Assembly (NCBI GenBank): GCA_008921705.1
Contig: VFFE01007103.1
Span: 160,387 to 224,386, forward strand
Direction of reading: 5' to 3'
Origin: Burhinus oedicnemus
Lineage: Eukaryota; Chordata; Aves; Charadriiformes; Burhinidae
Length of the DNA: 64,000 nt
This document shows positions 38,901-49,623 of the stretch, in pieces; the first letter of the stretch is position 1; the number at the start of each line of letters is the position of its first letter. Under the pieces are notes generated by a model. That model worked only from the letters and a program-made list of their open reading frames with translations, did not search any database and was not told the DNA's origin. Position numbers and translations under genes: made by a program.

Positions 38901-40204
38901 GTTATCAGAGTGTTGTTATCCTAAATGTTTTGCAAATATGGAATAAGGAGGTTGCAGTACACTGTTATGTGCTACCGGTGTCTCTTGCTCACCATGATGC
39001 AGGGATTGGGAAAGCTGGATGAGACTCTCTAGCCGTTGCATTTTGGGCTGTTTTCTGAGCCTTCCCCATGTGTGCATGCGATGGAGGGAGCTCTGGTGGT
39101 TACAGAGCTGTGCTGTGCTCTGGGCTGAGGCTGCCAGCCCAACACGGCAGAGGTGCCAACCAGCTGCCACAAAGTGCATGACACTTGCTTGCCATTAGAC
39201 TGAATTTCATGGAGAAACTCAGCGCTTCTCTTCGACACCCAGCGCATTCTGCTCGGCCTGGCATTGGAAGGAAACTCCCCAGAGTCAGAGACAACGGTCA
39301 GTTCATTAGGGTTGTAAATGGACCGGGCTGCAGGCAATCCCTTGGTTTTACACGGAAGAGCTACTGGAAGGATTTCCAGCTCTCTAGGCAAGCCATAGGT
39401 TTCTCTGTGAGCCCACATATTTAGTGAAACAATCAAATAGGTGTGTGCCTTGTTTTCTGTCTCCCATAATTGTAGTATCTCTTCATCCTACATATGACTT
39501 CAGCCAAGTTAGGCCTCCGACTAGAATCTTGCAGCTCACAGTCAACAGGTCCACACACTTAAGATTAAAAACAGCCTCCTTCTACGAGAGCCATAAGGAG
39601 CTGTTGAATTTGTCTCAACTATAAACAGTATTTTGGTCTCTCTCCATTCACTAACAATTAGATCTGAAATGCAAATTTATTTTCATCCCAGGACTGTGTG
39701 GGAACGTCTCTAGGAGGAGGCTGATGTCTTTCAAGATGTGAGCCTTCTCCTGCCACTTGCAGCAGTTTAAGCTGAAGGGAGATGCATCCCGAACAAAATC
39801 GTGTTTTTAAGAATTCCCCCCAGCTTTATTATCAGGTCAAATTAGGCTTGCCCATGCCTCTGTAGATTACTAATGCTCTTACTTTAACTTTGCCTTTTGA
39901 AGGTCAGAAAGGTGTAAAATATTTGAGGAAGAAACCAGCAGTACCTGAGCACTCTTCTCCCTCACCTCATGAATGGAGGCACTACCACATGAAAATAATT
40001 TTGTATTTTTCAGCAGTATGATTTTTCTGTTATCACCATGCTTTGCTAAAGACCTACTGAAGTAATACATATATATAGAGAGAGACACATATACAAGTAC
40101 AGGTTGTGGAGCCTCAGACCTTACAAGTGTAGCTGGGTGAAATCTCATGATCTGAATTATCTGCAGTGACTCACTGGAGGAGGGGAAGCTTCTCCAGTGA
40201 TGAA

Positions 40205-40375
40205 AATGGTTCAGTGCTGGGATGGACTGCCTAGGGAGGCTGTGGAAAGCTGGAGTTTGGCTGGGTTTTTAAGAACAGGTTAGACAAACAGCTGTCAGTG
40301 TTGGTTTGGCTGATGCTACCTCGTGGCAAGGGGATGGAGTAGATAACTTGCTGAGTTCCTTCCAGGCCTCTTTCC
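40205..40375 (+). mobile_element. CR1-type LINE 3' fragment
   Basis: The sequence runs GGACTGCCTAGGGAGGCTGT, GGAAAGCTGGAGTTTGGCTG, AAGAACAGGTTAGACAAACA, GCTGTCAGTGTTGGTTTGGC, then CCTCGTGGCAAGGGGATGGA and a TTCCTTCCAGGCC end. This is the usual order of a CR1 3' region (ggctg-tggaa, tttaagaacaggttagacaaa, gggatggact-aga, gtcccttccag). The octamer tail is lost or degraded. It is 5'-truncated, as nearly all CR1 copies are. Confidence 0.8.
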
Positions 40376-43300
40376 CCCAAGTGATGGTGCTTTTGCCTTA
40401 AACTCTTTGAGTCTGTGTAAATCTGTTTTCATCCTAGGTCTTAAAGGGTTTTCTGAGATCATCATTAGCTTTTCCTCACGGGGTTTTATAAGATTTGATG
40501 CATGTTGTACTGATTTTACAGATGGAGAAGCTGCATCAGTTGTAACTGTGTTTTAAAGGCAAAAATGGGAGCGCAGCTTTAAGCATCCCGGCTTCCGTGG
40601 AGGTCAGTGCTTTAACCAGTAATTCATATTGGCCACTCTGCAGATTTAGTGGCAAACTCAGCCAATAAAATCTATGTCATACTTGAATTTACACTTACTC
40701 TGGGTTTTTTATTTTTATTTTTTAAAAGAACATTGGTCACATATAGAAGGTACGTTTTGTGACCATGTTTAATACTTTCCACACTCAGGTGCTTTTATCC
40801 GTTTCCTGATGCACCTGCCCCTTCTGGGCCTGCTCGGCATTTCACGTAGCAATGTTGCAACATTATTGTAGGGACACTTCTTTTTCTTTCAAATAGAAAG
40901 CAAAGGCATTGCCATGGTTTCTGACATCAAGTACGATGTCATTGAATATTCACAGTGCTCCCTCATTGCTGTGAACTACTGCCAGAAACTTGCACAGGAG
41001 TTTAGTGATGATAATATATGAAAATGTCAGATTAAGTCCAAAGTTATACAAATCTTCTCAGTCTGGGGTTTCACTACAAATGTTAAGATCAGGCCAGGCT
41101 GGCAAAAGGCTGCTCCACTTTCCAAGTGGGTACTCAGTGGATATTTTTTTTTTTGTTTTGCTTTAAATTTACTCCGGTTTTTAATGCGAGTTATCTTGCT
41201 TTGTAAGACATGCCTGCCCTCAGACATTCAGCCCATTTACAATAAAAACATAACAGTGGTTTCACCAGCTGATGTTAACAAATGCAAACAAAAGAGGTTT
41301 TTCTGCCAGACTGAAAGCCTTCCAGCCACTCTCGAACGATGGCCGTAGCCTGCAATTCAACAGACTCCAGGTCCTTCCAGAGCTGAGCATCACCCGTGAG
41401 AGCACCATGCCCTCAACCTTCAGACGTGCAAATTTGAGGGCTGTCAGCTCTGGCCTCCCAGTTAATTCCAGCTTCTGGGTTCAAGCACAAGAGAAAAGGA
41501 CGATCTCTCTGAAATGTTTTGGGACTGGATGTATTGGCAGAGAGACTGGCTTTTTTGTGATTTCACTGAGAAACCAAATGAAACCTGCAAGTGTTAGGGA
41601 GAGGTTGAATTTGATGCTTTCAAAGCAGGTTGGCAAAATGATAGTTCTAGTGGGACTGCATTTTGTGCTTCTTTTTCAAAAGGATCTGGGTAGCTACCAC
41701 AGTGCGTTACTGATAACTTCAGGGTGACACGGGTTTGTCTCACCTAAAAAGACAGTTACTAAATCAAACTTACAAAAAGTGACTGGATATAAACTAATAC
41801 AGCAGTGTTTGTACAAGTTTGTAGGAAATTGAAATAATATGAGATGTGAGCTTCCTACCTGTTAGATAAGGATTCTGAAGCTTAGCTTCTGCTTTTTTAG
41901 GCTGCCATCAGAGGATTTGAGAAAGGCTAGGAGGGTCTGCACAGCTTATTGTGAGTGGTATTATATTGGCAGCATCACATTTATATGACTTTTGCACCAC
42001 AGCAAGTGCTTTACAGAATACCAATCAATTATGTCTTTTAGTTTGATTCCTTGCTTCATCTTTAAGTTGCTTTTTGTAGGCAACTTTTGCGGGGTCTTCT
42101 GAACGCAAAATGGGGAATTGAACTATCAGACTGGTGCAAAATTTGAGTATAGTTTGCAGAAAACACAACGGAAATCACAGCATTAAGAACAAAAGTTCCA
42201 ACATTCGGTAGTTTTCCTTAAGTAATTTTTGACTTCAGCTTGCAAAGAAGTTGCATGGCTCAGTCTCTTTACTGAAAGCATAATCCAAAGGTCCCCTGGA
42301 TCCCCGAAGCAGCCGTGAATTTGCCAAAAGGTCAGCTGGTATGTCAATCCTAGATGTGAAAACACAGTTCCCTGTTTAGGATGGAAAGAGCTGGAGACAT
42401 CCGCCTCCCCCCAAGACCCTTGCCTCCTGTGAGAAGGGTCATGATACATCACGCATGTAAGCGATACATTTCTCTTCTTCTGACAGTTGCAAAACTTAAA
42501 AGCAGTGATTTGAGGAGGGGTGATAGATGCTGCCAGATTGGCCTTCCCCAGTATAGCACACATCTATTCTTCCAGTGGGTAGCACGTAGCTCGTTACGCT
42601 TCTGTGCAGAATGATTTCTCTGCATGGCCAGGTGATGTTTAAGGAGACTAATGAGAGAAATGATACGGCCCAGAACACTGGTGTCAGGAAATATATTGCA
42701 AGGTGTCTATCTTGGGGAAGCTGAAAGCGGGGCTTGTCTTATTATATATTTCAAAGGGGATGTCTGTGTCACCACCAAGTTAGACATGCACTCTGTCCCA
42801 TACTGCATGCAAATTAGATTTTTTCAAATAGTAGCTTTCCATTCAATTTTCATTGACTTAATGATAGGGTCTGTGTTGTATGGGGGCAAAACAAGAGTCC
42901 GTCGCGTTGGCATGCCATTCTTTTGAAGCAGGAACTTGTTTCTGAGGCCATTGTAACATAACTATGCAAGTGTCAGAGGACAGGATAAAGGCTATTATGG
43001 GCTTCTGCTTTTTGTGAGGAAAATCAAACAAATGTCCTCGATGGAAAAAGGAAGCCAGCAGCTGTATGTGATGACCAGAGAATGGTTTTGTGCAGTTACA
43101 CTGTCAGTATCTGGTCTGTTGTCAAACTGAAAAAACTATTTTATTTTTTTTTTCTGCTGTTAACCTAAGTGAAAAAAAACCCTGTGGATTTTCATGAGAT
43201 ACCTTTTCCTCATTTCCAACACTTAACAATCTAATTATATTTGGTTTTATGCTAGTGTTTGCCTCTATTGCCATTGTTAGGTTTTTGAGTCAGAATGATT

Positions 43301-46300
43301 TTTCCATCCTGATGGTGCGGAAGAAAAATATGTTTCATTATGACTGGTTATAACCCTGGAAATCTTTTCTCTCGCTTGGGTTGATGATGATTTTTTACGC
43401 TGTGTTCTATACTGATGCCTAAAGTGAAGTAGAATGAGCCATAAGGAAGAGAAGCTTCGCTAAAATATAGCTCCTTCCACTGTGTAGAATTATCTTGAAA
43501 AAAGCTTGCATTTTTCTGATTTTATGCTTTTTTTCCCCCACTATTATTCAAGTAGTTTTTACAAATGAATGTTGTTTTTGTAAGGATTGTTTATGAAGCC
43601 CTTGCTTTTAGCAACCTCTGCTCACCTGTGAACAAATTACATAGCACAGATAGCTGTTTCTCAATAGGGTGACCTTATAAACAGATTCTGTAACAAGACA
43701 AGCTTTTAAATTCCTAACCAAATATATTATGTAAGTAATAAAAAGAGCTCCTCAAAATGGCCACAGAGGCATTTCAGAGCACATTCTTGGGAATAGTCAC
43801 TTGTGCTAGCATTCATTAAGTTTGCTTTCAGCAAAAATTCTCATGAATGAAATTTTATTCAGTAGTCATTATGATTATTACTTTACTATCATAGCAATAA
43901 GCAGATGCTTCGTATAAGGCTGGGACCTGATTTTGTCTAAGGCTGGAGAAACGTCTTATAGGGTCTCCAGAGAGTGTATTGTCTAAATATAAGACCAGAC
44001 TCAGCTAACAGCTCACGACTGGGGACTGCAAACCCTCAGAGAGCAGTGGGTTTGTTTACAAGAAAATTCACAGCTAGAGAAGGATGAGTGCAGAACCATA
44101 CCAAATGTTACACCATTTGAACTATATTATGTTACGGTGTTACAACTCCGCTGAATATGAATGTAATTATGCATTTTTATGTTATAAAGGTAGTTTTGGT
44201 GATGATGACTAGTCTTACGGATAAAAGGGACTGTCTCTACAGGTGCAGTTTGTTACTGTACTGGACTAGTTTATCCACACACTAATGAACACGCTGGAAC
44301 TGGACTGTTGGGATTTTTTATATTTAAAAAACGGCCTAACCCAAGTATATGTACCAGGAAAATCCCTGAAGCTTAGGCTATGCCAAAGACTTGAACACTC
44401 AGTTGTGCCATACATAGACTCCCAAAATGTGAATAAAGCCCTTGCTGGAAAAGTTAAATAAGATTTTTAGTTATGCATAGCTGAAGGATGCGTGAAGTCT
44501 GTTTTCTCCAGTCTAGAGGAACGTAAAAGAGCAGAGGTACACATCACGCTGGAGGAGAATGACTGTGGCAAGGCAGTTGTAACTTTTGGCTTGCTGTATT
44601 AGAAATGAGAGACCAAGGAAGCACGGCCAATTTAAATATGGAAATTGTGCCTAAGTCTAGGCACAAGGAAGTATTTTCAGAGCTGGAGCTTATTTGCTGA
44701 GCACAATGCGTATAATGTGGCTTTGTGTGCCTTCACTTGGAGGAAAAGCATGTATCCCGTGCCTTGGAGGTGATGCAGTTTGACTGGCCAATTTGTAGAG
44801 TCCTTCAGTGTGCAGTGACCGGCACTGGCTACTATCTGGAGCATTGATTCTGGGGTGCACCAGGGTGCAGGATGCACTATGGTCATGGGGGTACAAGGTG
44901 TATAATGTACACGTGCAAAATGAAATGGTTCTGTGGGGTGGAGGGAAGAAGCTGCTAAAGAGGCAGTGTGCTAATCCCTTGTATTACTCAAACCTCAAAA
45001 TAACCATTCCTTTCTGCCCGTAACTCAGTCGGAACAGTTTGTTGGCAGCAGAGCTAAGCACAGGACGCTAAATATTTCTTCTCTTTTGTTGTCTCACTGC
45101 TCTCTTTGCCCATGTTGTGTGGAAAAAAAAAAATCTTATTAAGTCCTTTGACATTTATAATTAATTAGTCCTTCCTTACTCTTATCTTGTTTGCCAATCC
45201 TTTTCTCCAGCTTTTCCTTTTTCTGCTTTATCTCTCAATCATCAGATCCAAGAAATCATTAAAATGATTTCTTTTTAACAGATAAATGCAGCTTTACAAC
45301 ATTTTCTCTCTTTTGAAGAAAGACTTGGTCACTTCTTTTGTCCATCCCACTGCACAAGTTGTCATGTTCTGGCACTACAGTCACTTCTAAGTCCTTGAGC
45401 TATCATATATTCTTTTGGTATTTGAGGAATTGAAAATCAATCACATAGCCTTATGGCTTAAGTTCAGCACAATTCTATTATGCCCACTCCCAAAAGTCAA
45501 TTCAAACCTTTTCGGTTATATTTCAAAGCCTAATCAAGCTTGCTGTCCAGACTGGTTTGGAGTCAACTCACTCTTGTCCACAGGTCTGTTTATTAGAGTT
45601 TTTCTGACAGAAACTAGCGTGAAAGAAAGCAGGTCTCATAACAGTAGAATAATTCAGCAGGCATTTTGTGGAGACAAGCCACCCAAACGGGTTTTATGGT
45701 AGAGGAATGCTTACAGTTGTAATGGGTTTCTGCAAATATGTTTAAAAAAAAATTGCTATGTTGGTACAAGTGTTCATAACTGTACTTTCTCATAAAAAGA
45801 TGCACCAGTTTACTGAGATCAGTTTCTAGTCTTGTCTTGATAAGCTGGCACAGAAATTATTGGAGATGCAACCCTAAACCTAGACGGTGACTTTCATGCT
45901 TTGGACCATGTGAACAAATGAGGATGGTGCCTTCAAGCAGATAAGCCAACTCCTCCAAGCATGAGTTGTGCCACCTCCACTTGGCAGGTGCACATGGGGC
46001 CATGCATTGACTATGTCAATCCTCTTACTTCCAGCAAGTGCCAAGAACTCACCCTGAGGATGAAGGAAGCTCTGTGTGGTGCTGGCCATTAGCAGTCCTC
46101 TGTGAAAATATGTACCTGTTCCGTATTGGGGGCAGATCAGTCTCATCCCACTGGGAATAAAGCAGTGACCAGCTCTTTGCGATGGCATTTCCAGCTAATT
46201 TATAGAAGTCTCCTCGTTTGGTGAAAGGCTGGTGGCCATTCTGTGGGAGCCAAGTCGGCAGTATAGATAGGAAACAGCTCTCTCCTTTCATCCCCCATGG

Positions 46301-46358
46301 TTAAAGGCATTGCTCTATCACCCATTCTTCATGCTTCTTCTTATCCTGTATTCTGCAG

Positions 46359-46673
46359 AGGCGCAGAGATTTTCTCCAGTGGATGCTCGACTCCCGAGAC
46401 TCAGCTGACTCCCTGGCAGCTGGGTGTTTTGATGTGATCAGTCCATCTGCTGCTTCCAGACAGAATGAGGAGCCTCTTGCTGGCAGGGCCGCATCTGAAG
46501 AGGTTCAGAAGACGTTAACAGAGGATGAGATAGCAGGCCAAGCTTTCCTGTTCCTGATTGCTGGGTATGAGACCACCACTAGCACACTGTCCTTTGCCAC
46601 GTACTTGCTAGCCACCAACCCAGAGTGCCAGGAGAAGGTGCTTCAGGAGGTTGATGAGTTCTCAGCAAAACAT
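46359..46673 (+). CDS. TBXAS1: Thromboxane-A synthase, large exon with the I-helix
   Basis: This exon is 315 bp, 105 codons, phase 0 at both ends, between CCTGTATTCTGCAG and CAT|GTGAGT. It begins RRRDFLQWMLDSRDSADS, then a loop of about 40 residues rich in Ser, Ala and Glu. Next come LTEDEIAGQAFLFLIAGYET and TTSTLSFATYLLATNPECQE, ending EVDEFSAKH. The human exon encodes the same length and ends with SFATYLLATNPDCQEK. The long loop before the I-helix is typical of CYP5A1 and absent from CYP3A. The I-helix reads AGYETT (46560-46577), the general P450 oxygen-activation motif; the human enzyme, as I recall it, has AGYEII. ExxR and the haem-ligand Cys belong to exons not found here. Confidence 0.96.
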
Positions 46674-48309
46674 GTGAGTACAATGTGCTGGTGTTGAGCT
46701 TCATGCAGGGAGCAAGGCAGTGTGAGTGTTGTCATGCCACTGTGGCACCTGCATGATCCCTATTTGTCTCAGTTATGTATGTGTATATTAACATTTATTA
46801 AGATTTTCAGCCAAAAAAATCAAAATCAATCTATATTGTTTGGTTTTTTTGGAAACTGTTAAACAATGTCACTTTACAGCAACTGAAGAGATGGCCCAGA
46901 AACTTTGTGTCACAGTGAAAGCTTAACCTTTACAAAATATTTTATGTTATTGAAATAAACCAGCTGTCACCAGACTCTAAAACTACACATTTCTATTTTT
47001 TTCCTCTTGTCCAGATACTTTTATTGGTTTTGTGGTCAATTTTATTTACCGACCTTTGTAAGGACATAAACAGCGTTCTTACAAACCATGAACTGCAAAG
47101 TTTTGCTTTAAATGTTCATACTTCATTTCTTTTCTTCAGCAGCAGAATATATGTATATGCTTCAAAAAAAATCACAGTATCTAATTCTCTTATACCGTGT
47201 TCAAATTACTTCTCCTTCACTATGTGTACTTACCAAGGGCATTTATGTTTCCTTGATAACCATTGACAATATTTTGTATATCTAGCAGACCATGCAGCAG
47301 CCATTCTTCCACCTTACACTCTCTGCACAAGTTGTTAGTTATGAGAATTCAGACTGAGGGTCTTTTTCTTTTCATGAATGCTTTTATAATGGATCACGAG
47401 GCTAACAGGAATGAAAAGACACCTGGCGTGGCTGTCTTGCAGGATTTTACCTCCTGCATTTGTATGCTGAAATCCTTAACTATACAATTTTGGGAGTTTC
47501 ATACTTTTTATGCATTCCATGCTCTGTATTGCACTTTCAGAACAAGAAAAGAATCGTGTAATTTTCTGCTTTGCTGGTAATAGAAAATTCTCGACTATGC
47601 AGAAGCGTACCCATTCAAAAGCTACCATTTCCCTCCTTTTGGTTGTGCAAACATAAAAGCCAGGCTTTGTGTACACAGAAAATGTCTTCTTTTGTCTTAC
47701 ATGTTGAGGTTCTGAGCATGGTGGTTCTCCGTCTGAGATTGCTTTTGCTCTGAGGGTGCAGATGGATGACAGCAGTGGAAGTTAGGACTGCACAATCTGA
47801 TCCACAGAGCTTTTTCTTGGTGTGCGCTTCATAGCTCTGATGTGAGTTAACTCAATACAATGAAACCGTTGATGTGTTGTGTTCTAATTTAGAGGGCTTG
47901 GGTTGTATGCTTAGGTTATTAGCTCTACAACACTCCAGCTGGAGTGTGTTTACTTGTTTCATTCAAATACAGCAAACCTAGTTATGCCCTGGTGTCCGGT
48001 TAGTTTAACTGACTTCCTTAAGGCCTGCAAAGATGTGAAGGGAAGGTACAACTTGGCCTGGAGTATGTGCAGTTTACTGGTTCATACTGGTGGCAGAGTT
48101 GCACATAGAAACCCCTATTATGCAGCCCCAAGGAAAACATGGTTCATCTTCTTCTCCAGTTTCTGAAAACTGATGGCGTAAGAAACCAAAGTGAAGTTGC
48201 TGGGAGAGGTATCCAATATGATGGGTAAGCGATGTCATTCTTATCTGTCTGTAGATGGGTGTATGAATTAGTAAACTTTTTTGTGTAAGTGCATAGAAAG
48301 CTGACTGCA

Positions 48310-48397
48310 AGCAGTCATCCCTGCTCATGCAGGGGGGTTGGACTAGATGACCTTTAAAGGTCCTTTCCAACCCAAACTATTCTGTGATTCTATGATT
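48310..48397 (+). mobile_element. CR1 LINE 3' tail
   Basis: A textbook bird CR1 end: TGCAGGGGGGTTGGACTAGA, TGACCTTTAAAGGTCCTTTC, CAACCCAAACTATTCTGTG, then ATTCTATGATT. The 3' octamer (ATTCTATG) is preserved. Only about 90 bp remain, which is the usual severe 5' truncation. It is less diverged than the CR1 fragments at 12.3 and 40.2 kb, and it is one of the strongest signs that the host is a bird. Confidence 0.95.
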
Positions 48398-49097
48398 AAC
48401 TGACCGATTGTTTACAGACATTTCACACAGGGAGACCATGTATGGCTATGTCTACATTAACAAGTAGCGTGCTCCTGTAGACACAGATTTCCATCTAGCA
48501 CAGCTGGTAGTGAGGACTGTTGGGTGCACACTGTACACCCCTCAGGAGTTTATTTTGGGTTAGTTTGAGTTTGGCCCGGTGTACCAAATTCCCCGTAGCA
48601 GTTGGACCAATCTTGTTTAGTTCCAGTTAAAGGAGCCCTTGCTGCACACTCGGAGACTGCAGTGTGAACCAGTGCAAGAGATTTGCATATGAGTGTGCCC
48701 CTGATCCATGCTAGAGAACTAAACAGACCCTATTTTGTATATGATTTGTCTGAACCATCACTCGCTATCAGTAGTATTTCAATAATAATCCAATTCAAAT
48801 GCATAAAGCTTGACTCTCTTGGTTCTCTAACAGGAATATTTTGCTAATAATTTCAGCTTTTGCAATATGTAGGAGAGGTTGTGGAGCTAGGGACGCTTGT
48901 GGCAAAGAAGTTAAAACTTGGTGTAGAGAGATGGCACTCAAATTAAATGAATGATGTTTGCAGGTCAGCACTGTACACAGCCTGTCTGGTGCCTCAACCC
49001 AAACTTGTGGCCTCATCCCAAACCATGCTGTCCCATGTCATATATTGATTGAAAGTACCTTTCAAATCACTTCCCCATACTCTACTAGTTTTCAGTT

Positions 49098-49623
49098 TGT
49101 CCTGGCTTCAGCTGGGATAGAGTTAATTTTCTTTCTAGTGGTTTCTGTGTTTTCAGATTTGGTGTGAAAGGAATGCATATTGTTTTAATTGTTGCCAGGT
49201 GATGCTTATATTTTTCAAGGACTTTTTTCAGCTTCCCATAGAAGCTGAGAAGGAGCACAGACAGAATGATAGAATGGCCAGTGGAATAATACGTACCATA
49301 GACGTCATGCTCAGTTTATAAATGGGGTTAGCTGCAGGAGGGTCTCATGATCACTGCTCAGGATTGTGCCAATTCACTAATTTACCGGGTGGTGAGAGTG
49401 ATTTGTGTCTCGTATATTCTTTTACCATTATTATTAGTTATTACTATTATTATTATTATCTGTTATTGCTCTGTTAAACTGTCTTTATCTCAACTCACAA
49501 GATTTTTTTTTCTTTTCCCTTTCCCCTCCTTTTCTCCCTCTTCTCCCCACCCTTTTTGGGGGGAAGGTGGGGTGAGTGAGTAGCTGTGTGGTTCTAGCTG
49601 CCAGCTGGGGTTAAACCACGACA
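49098..49623 (+). mobile_element. Solo LTR of an avian endogenous retrovirus (sense to TBXAS1)
   Basis: It begins TGTCCTGGCTTCAGCTGGGA then TAGAGTTAATTTTCTTTCTA, and ends AGCTGGGGTTAAACCACGAC plus A, the standard ends of a very common bird LTR. Length is about 526 bp with TG...CA termini. Likely promoter parts are a CRE-like GACGTCA at 49301 and a TATA box (TTTATAAATG) near 49316-49323. It is followed by an ATT-rich tract and TTAAACTGTCTTTATCTCAA, where the family's poly-A signal normally sits. Flanks CAGTT (49093-49097) and CAGGT (49624-49628) are a 4-of-5 match, consistent with an aged 5-bp target duplication. No internal viral genes. Confidence 0.9.

Larger units (their letters stand above)
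25635..46358 (+). other. TBXAS1: TBXAS1 intron, 20.7 kb
   Basis: This is the largest complete intron here, phase 0, from GTAAGA to CCTGTATTCTGCAG. Supported contents are a candidate conserved block at about 28.33-28.68 kb, a T18 tract at 32789-32806, a fossil Ty3/Gypsy integrase on the minus strand at 33.14-33.76 kb, an ATTA-rich candidate conserved block at 35.60-35.90 kb, a (TG)7 at 37119-37132, a GC-richer block at 38.5-38.9 kb, and a CR1 fragment at 40.2-40.4 kb. Open frames such as 41272-41727 (151 codons) match nothing I recognise. The two flanking exons join directly in the protein, so no coding exon is expected inside. Confidence 0.9.

Noticed and set aside
41272..41727. 151-codon plus-strand open frame in the 20.7-kb intron
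   Set aside because: The exons on either side of this intron join directly in the P450, so it is not a missing exon. No domain was recognised and there are no flanking splice signals in frame.
45880..46291. Overlapping minus-strand frames (102 and 80 codons) just before the I-helix exon
   Set aside because: They are in different frames with no domain and no antisense gene context, so they are taken as chance ORFs.
13182..46673. Alternative that the gene is a CYP3A-type P450
   Set aside because: [22 protein letters not shown], the long loop before the I-helix and SFATYLLATNPECQEK fit CYP5A1 and not CYP3A. Only the AGYETT word is CYP3-like.
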